64,000 nucleotides of DNA. Source: Hungatella sp. (GTDB lineage: Bacteria > Bacillota > Clostridia > Lachnospirales > Lachnospiraceae). Under the pieces are notes generated by a model, which did not search any database, had not been told where the DNA came from, and was given only the letters and a program-made list of their open reading frames with translations. This document shows positions 61,951 through 64,000 of the stretch, piece after piece. The stretch spans positions 1 to 64,000 of the forward strand of contig WASS01000026.1 of the NCBI GenBank assembly GCA_009712635.1, read 5' to 3'. How positions within the stretch are numbered: the first letter of the stretch is position 1; each line of letters starts with the position of its first letter. A program made the position numbers and the translations under genes.

Positions 61951-61989
61951 TTTACACAAATTAAACCATAATTTTACATAAATTTTAAA
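61951..61989 (+). promoter_or_regulatory. Pho-box-like direct repeats upstream of the Na/phosphate cotransporter
   Basis: TTTACA (61951), TAAACC (61962), TTTACA (61973) and TTTAAA (61984) recur every 11 bases, separated by five AT-rich bases each. This is the layout of PhoP/PhoB sites (TT(A/C)ACA repeats at 11-bp spacing). The next step of the series, 61995, is the -35 TTGATA itself. Confidence 0.75.
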
Positions 61990-61994
61990 AACCA

Positions 61995-62024
61995 TTGATA
62001 AATGAAATCTTTCTATGGTATTAT
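61995..62024 (+). promoter_or_regulatory. Promoter of the Na/phosphate cotransporter gene
   Basis: TTGATA (61995-62000), an 18-base spacer, TATTAT (62019-62024) with an extended -10 TGG. A GCAGATA...TATCTGC hairpin lies in the leader (62035-62062). Confidence 0.7.
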
Positions 62025-62097
62025 TTTAAACGGCGCAGATAAATGCATGGTCAGATATCTGCAGTAAAAAATACATATTGGTTACAAGGAGGTAATA

Positions 62098-63768
62098 ATG
62101 TCGGTTAATGACATATCGAGTTTGTTTACATTCATGGGAGGGCTGGGACTGTTTTTGTACGGCATGAATACCATGGCAGACGGCATGCAGAAAAGTGCAG
62201 GAAGCCGTATGAGTCAGTTTCTTGGAATGCTGACAAACAACCGCTTTATGGCAGTACTTCTGGGAGCAGTGATTACGGCTATTATCCAGAGCAGCGGTGC
62301 AACTACGGTTATGGTAGTTGGATTTGTAAGTGCAGGAGTTTTAAATCTGACTCAGGCTGTGGGCGTAATCATGGGTGCAAACATCGGAACAACCATTACA
62401 GCATGGATTGTTTCCATGAATCAGCTGGGAGACGCATATTCTATATTACAACCTTCATTTTGTGCTCCCCTTCTTGTGGGAATCGGAGCGGTTCTTCTTT
62501 TATTTGTGAAAAAGCAGAAGACCAGAACCATTGGTGAGATACTGGTGGGACTTGGCATGCTGTTTATAGGACTTGATTTCATGTCCGGTGCAATTTCACC
62601 TTATACAGATGCGCCGATATTTTCGGAAGCATTCCGTATCCTGGGTAATAATCCTTTGCTTGGCATGATAATCGGAGCGCTGGTAACAGCCCTCTTACAG
62701 AGCTCTTCGGCTTCGGTGGGTATTTTACAGACTCTTGCAATGAATGGAGTGGTTACTACCAATGCTGCTATTTTCATTACACTTGGTCAAAACATTGGTT
62801 CCTGTGTGACGGCATTGATCTCAAGTATCGGCAGTTCCAGGACTGCAAAGCGGGCTGCAGCCATTCATCTTTCCTTTAATGTCATCGGTGCTATCATATT
62901 TGGAATTGCATCTTTTCTTATATTTATAGCGTTGCCAAATATTGCAGACCACAACATTACAGCAGTGCAGATTTCTATTTTCCACACCGTATTTAATTTA
63001 ACCAATACCTGCATTCTGTTTCCCTTTGCGAATCAGCTGGTGAAGTTGTCTGGTATGCTGGTACCTGAAGAGAAGAAGGCACCACAAGAATCCGGGGATC
63101 AGGAAAGTAAAACCATGAAGCATCTGGACGAAAGAATTTTTGAATCACCTGCATTCGCAGTGGAGACCGCTGCCATGGAAGTGGTACATATGGGACAGAT
63201 CGCCATGGAGAATGTGCAGCTTGCCATCGATGCGGTTATTTCTAAAAATGTCAATAAAGCAAAAGATGTGTATAAAACCGAAAAGACGATTAATAATATG
63301 GAAAAGATGCTGACGGAATATCTGGTCAAAATCAACAATCTGTCTTTGACAGAGGAACAGAAAATAATAGTCAACAACCTGTTTTACAGTATCAACGATA
63401 TTGAGCGTGTGGGTGACCATGCAGAAAATCTGGCGGAACAGGCGGAATATATGGCGGAGCATGAAGTGGCATTTTCTGAAACCGGAATATCCGACCTTAA
63501 GGTGATCTGTCAGACGGCTTTTCAGTCGTTCTCCCATTCCATTGATGCAAGAAGAAGAGGCGACATGGATGAGGTCCGCAAGGTGATTAAGTATGAAGAT
63601 GAGGTAGATGCCCTGGAGGAGGAGCTAAGGGAGAAACACATCGAACGTCTCTCGACTGGAGAGTGCAGCACCGCCGCAGGCGTGGTATTTTTAGACCTGA
63701 TCAGCAACCTGGAACGCATTTCCGATCATGCTTACAATCTTGCTGGATACGTCAAGAATGAAATGTAA
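62098..63768 (+). CDS. Na/Pi cotransporter family protein with C-terminal PhoU-like domain
   Basis: 556 aa. Two Na_Pi_cotrans repeats carry the QSS motifs QSSGATT (64-70) and QSSSASVG (201-208), which bind Na+ and phosphate. About nine membrane spans reach to residue 320. A PhoU-like helical domain (about 350-550, with INDIERVGDHAENL and NLERISDHAYNLAGY) is cytoplasmic. It takes up or balances phosphate using the Na+ gradient. The array of 11-bp repeats before the promoter suggests control by a PhoP/PhoB-type regulator under phosphate starvation. GGAGGTAATA precedes the ATG. Confidence 0.93.
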   Translation: MSVNDISSLFTFMGGLGLFLYGMNTMADGMQKSAGSRMSQFLGMLTNNRFMAVLLGAVITAIIQSSGATTVMVVGFVSAGVLNLTQAVGVIMGANIGTTITAWIVSMNQLGDAYSILQPSFCAPLLVGIGAVLLLFVKKQKTRTIGEILVGLGMLFIGLDFMSGAISPYTDAPIFSEAFRILGNNPLLGMIIGALVTALLQSSSASVGILQTLAMNGVVTTNAAIFITLGQNIGSCVTALISSIGSSRTAKRAAAIHLSFNVIGAIIFGIASFLIFIALPNIADHNITAVQISIFHTVFNLTNTCILFPFANQLVKLSGMLVPEEKKAPQESGDQESKTMKHLDERIFESPAFAVETAAMEVVHMGQIAMENVQLAIDAVISKNVNKAKDVYKTEKTINNMEKMLTEYLVKINNLSLTEEQKIIVNNLFYSINDIERVGDHAENLAEQAEYMAEHEVAFSETGISDLKVICQTAFQSFSHSIDARRRGDMDEVRKVIKYEDEVDALEEELREKHIERLSTGECSTAAGVVFLDLISNLERISDHAYNLAGYVKNEM

Positions 63769-63805
63769 AATAATTGTGAGGAATTGCTAAAATTAAAAAA
63801 AGGAC

Positions 63806-63834
63806 TTGCTATTTACTGGAATATTAGGTAGAAT
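63806..63834 (+). promoter_or_regulatory. Sigma-A promoter of gap
   Basis: TTGCTA (63806-63811), a 17-base spacer, TAGAAT (63829-63834), 62 bases before the ATG. Confidence 0.78.
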
Positions 63835-63893
63835 AAACGGTAGTTGATTAATATTTAACGATCACTTTTAATTTTATTCTTAGGAGGAATTGA

Positions 63894-64000
<107 letters not shown>

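Overview
The window looks like a chromosomal segment of a low-to-moderate G+C anaerobic Firmicute, most likely a Lachnospiraceae-type Clostridium. The signs are strong AGGAGG ribosome binding sites with occasional GTG and TTG starts, textbook sigma-A promoters (TTGACA-17-TATAAT), a DUF5688 protein, an acyl-ACP thioesterase, an oxygen-labile two-subunit serine dehydratase, FeoAB and the redox repressor Rex. The taxon is an inference from gene content. No phage, insertion sequence, CRISPR array or plasmid function was seen. All four tRNA genes and nearly all protein genes appear intact.

Layout. 1-251: the last bases of a 23S rRNA, tRNA-Gly and a terminator. 427-7446: a cytidylate-kinase-like protein, an L,D-transpeptidase, an aminotransferase-VanZ-truA-CDF run, and an ECF sigma factor with an RsgI-like membrane anti-sigma factor. 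7542-17468: a complete carbohydrate module (GH105 hydrolase, YesN/YesM two-component system, ABC binding protein and two permeases, GH2 hydrolase) that lies exactly between two tRNA-Gln(CTG) genes. It has no ATPase of its own. A UgpC/MsmX-type ATPase at 20164 probably energises it. 17663-22466: acyl-ACP thioesterase, CvfB-like RNA-binding protein, methyltransferase, the ATPase and a PucR/CdaR-type regulator. 22704-26821: ftsE-ftsX-EnvC-like-S41 protease, a cell-division and wall-hydrolase operon. 26882-31596: a threonine-aldolase-like enzyme and two tandem pairs of isopropylmalate dehydratase/aconitase-family subunits. 31713-37265: uvrB, feoAB and a split ThrE-type exporter.

37228-44849: a DUF5688 gene, an MMPL exporter with a large secreted coiled-coil partner, two small membrane-anchored unknowns and tRNA-Arg. 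44912-48936: queA, rex, a LysR regulator and an iron alcohol dehydrogenase. 49085-55652: cbiK, apbE, GtrA, a YfhO-type membrane protein and argH. 55920-58903: a complete DctPQM TRAP transporter. 58971-61876: a YcxB-like protein and, on the minus strand, a PHP phosphatase followed by the two serine dehydratase subunits. 62098 to the end: a Na/phosphate cotransporter fused to PhoU, then the start of gap (GAPDH).

Regulation can be read at several loci. There is a LexA/SOS box before uvrB, a Fur box inside the feoAB promoter, an 11-bp-periodic Pho-box-like array just upstream of the -35 of the phosphate transporter, and an inverted-repeat operator candidate before the MMPL operon. The least explained items are the MMPL/coiled-coil pair, the ECF/RsgI-like pair, the doubled dehydratase operon, the tRNA-flanked sugar module, and several long intergenic hairpins without a T-tract.
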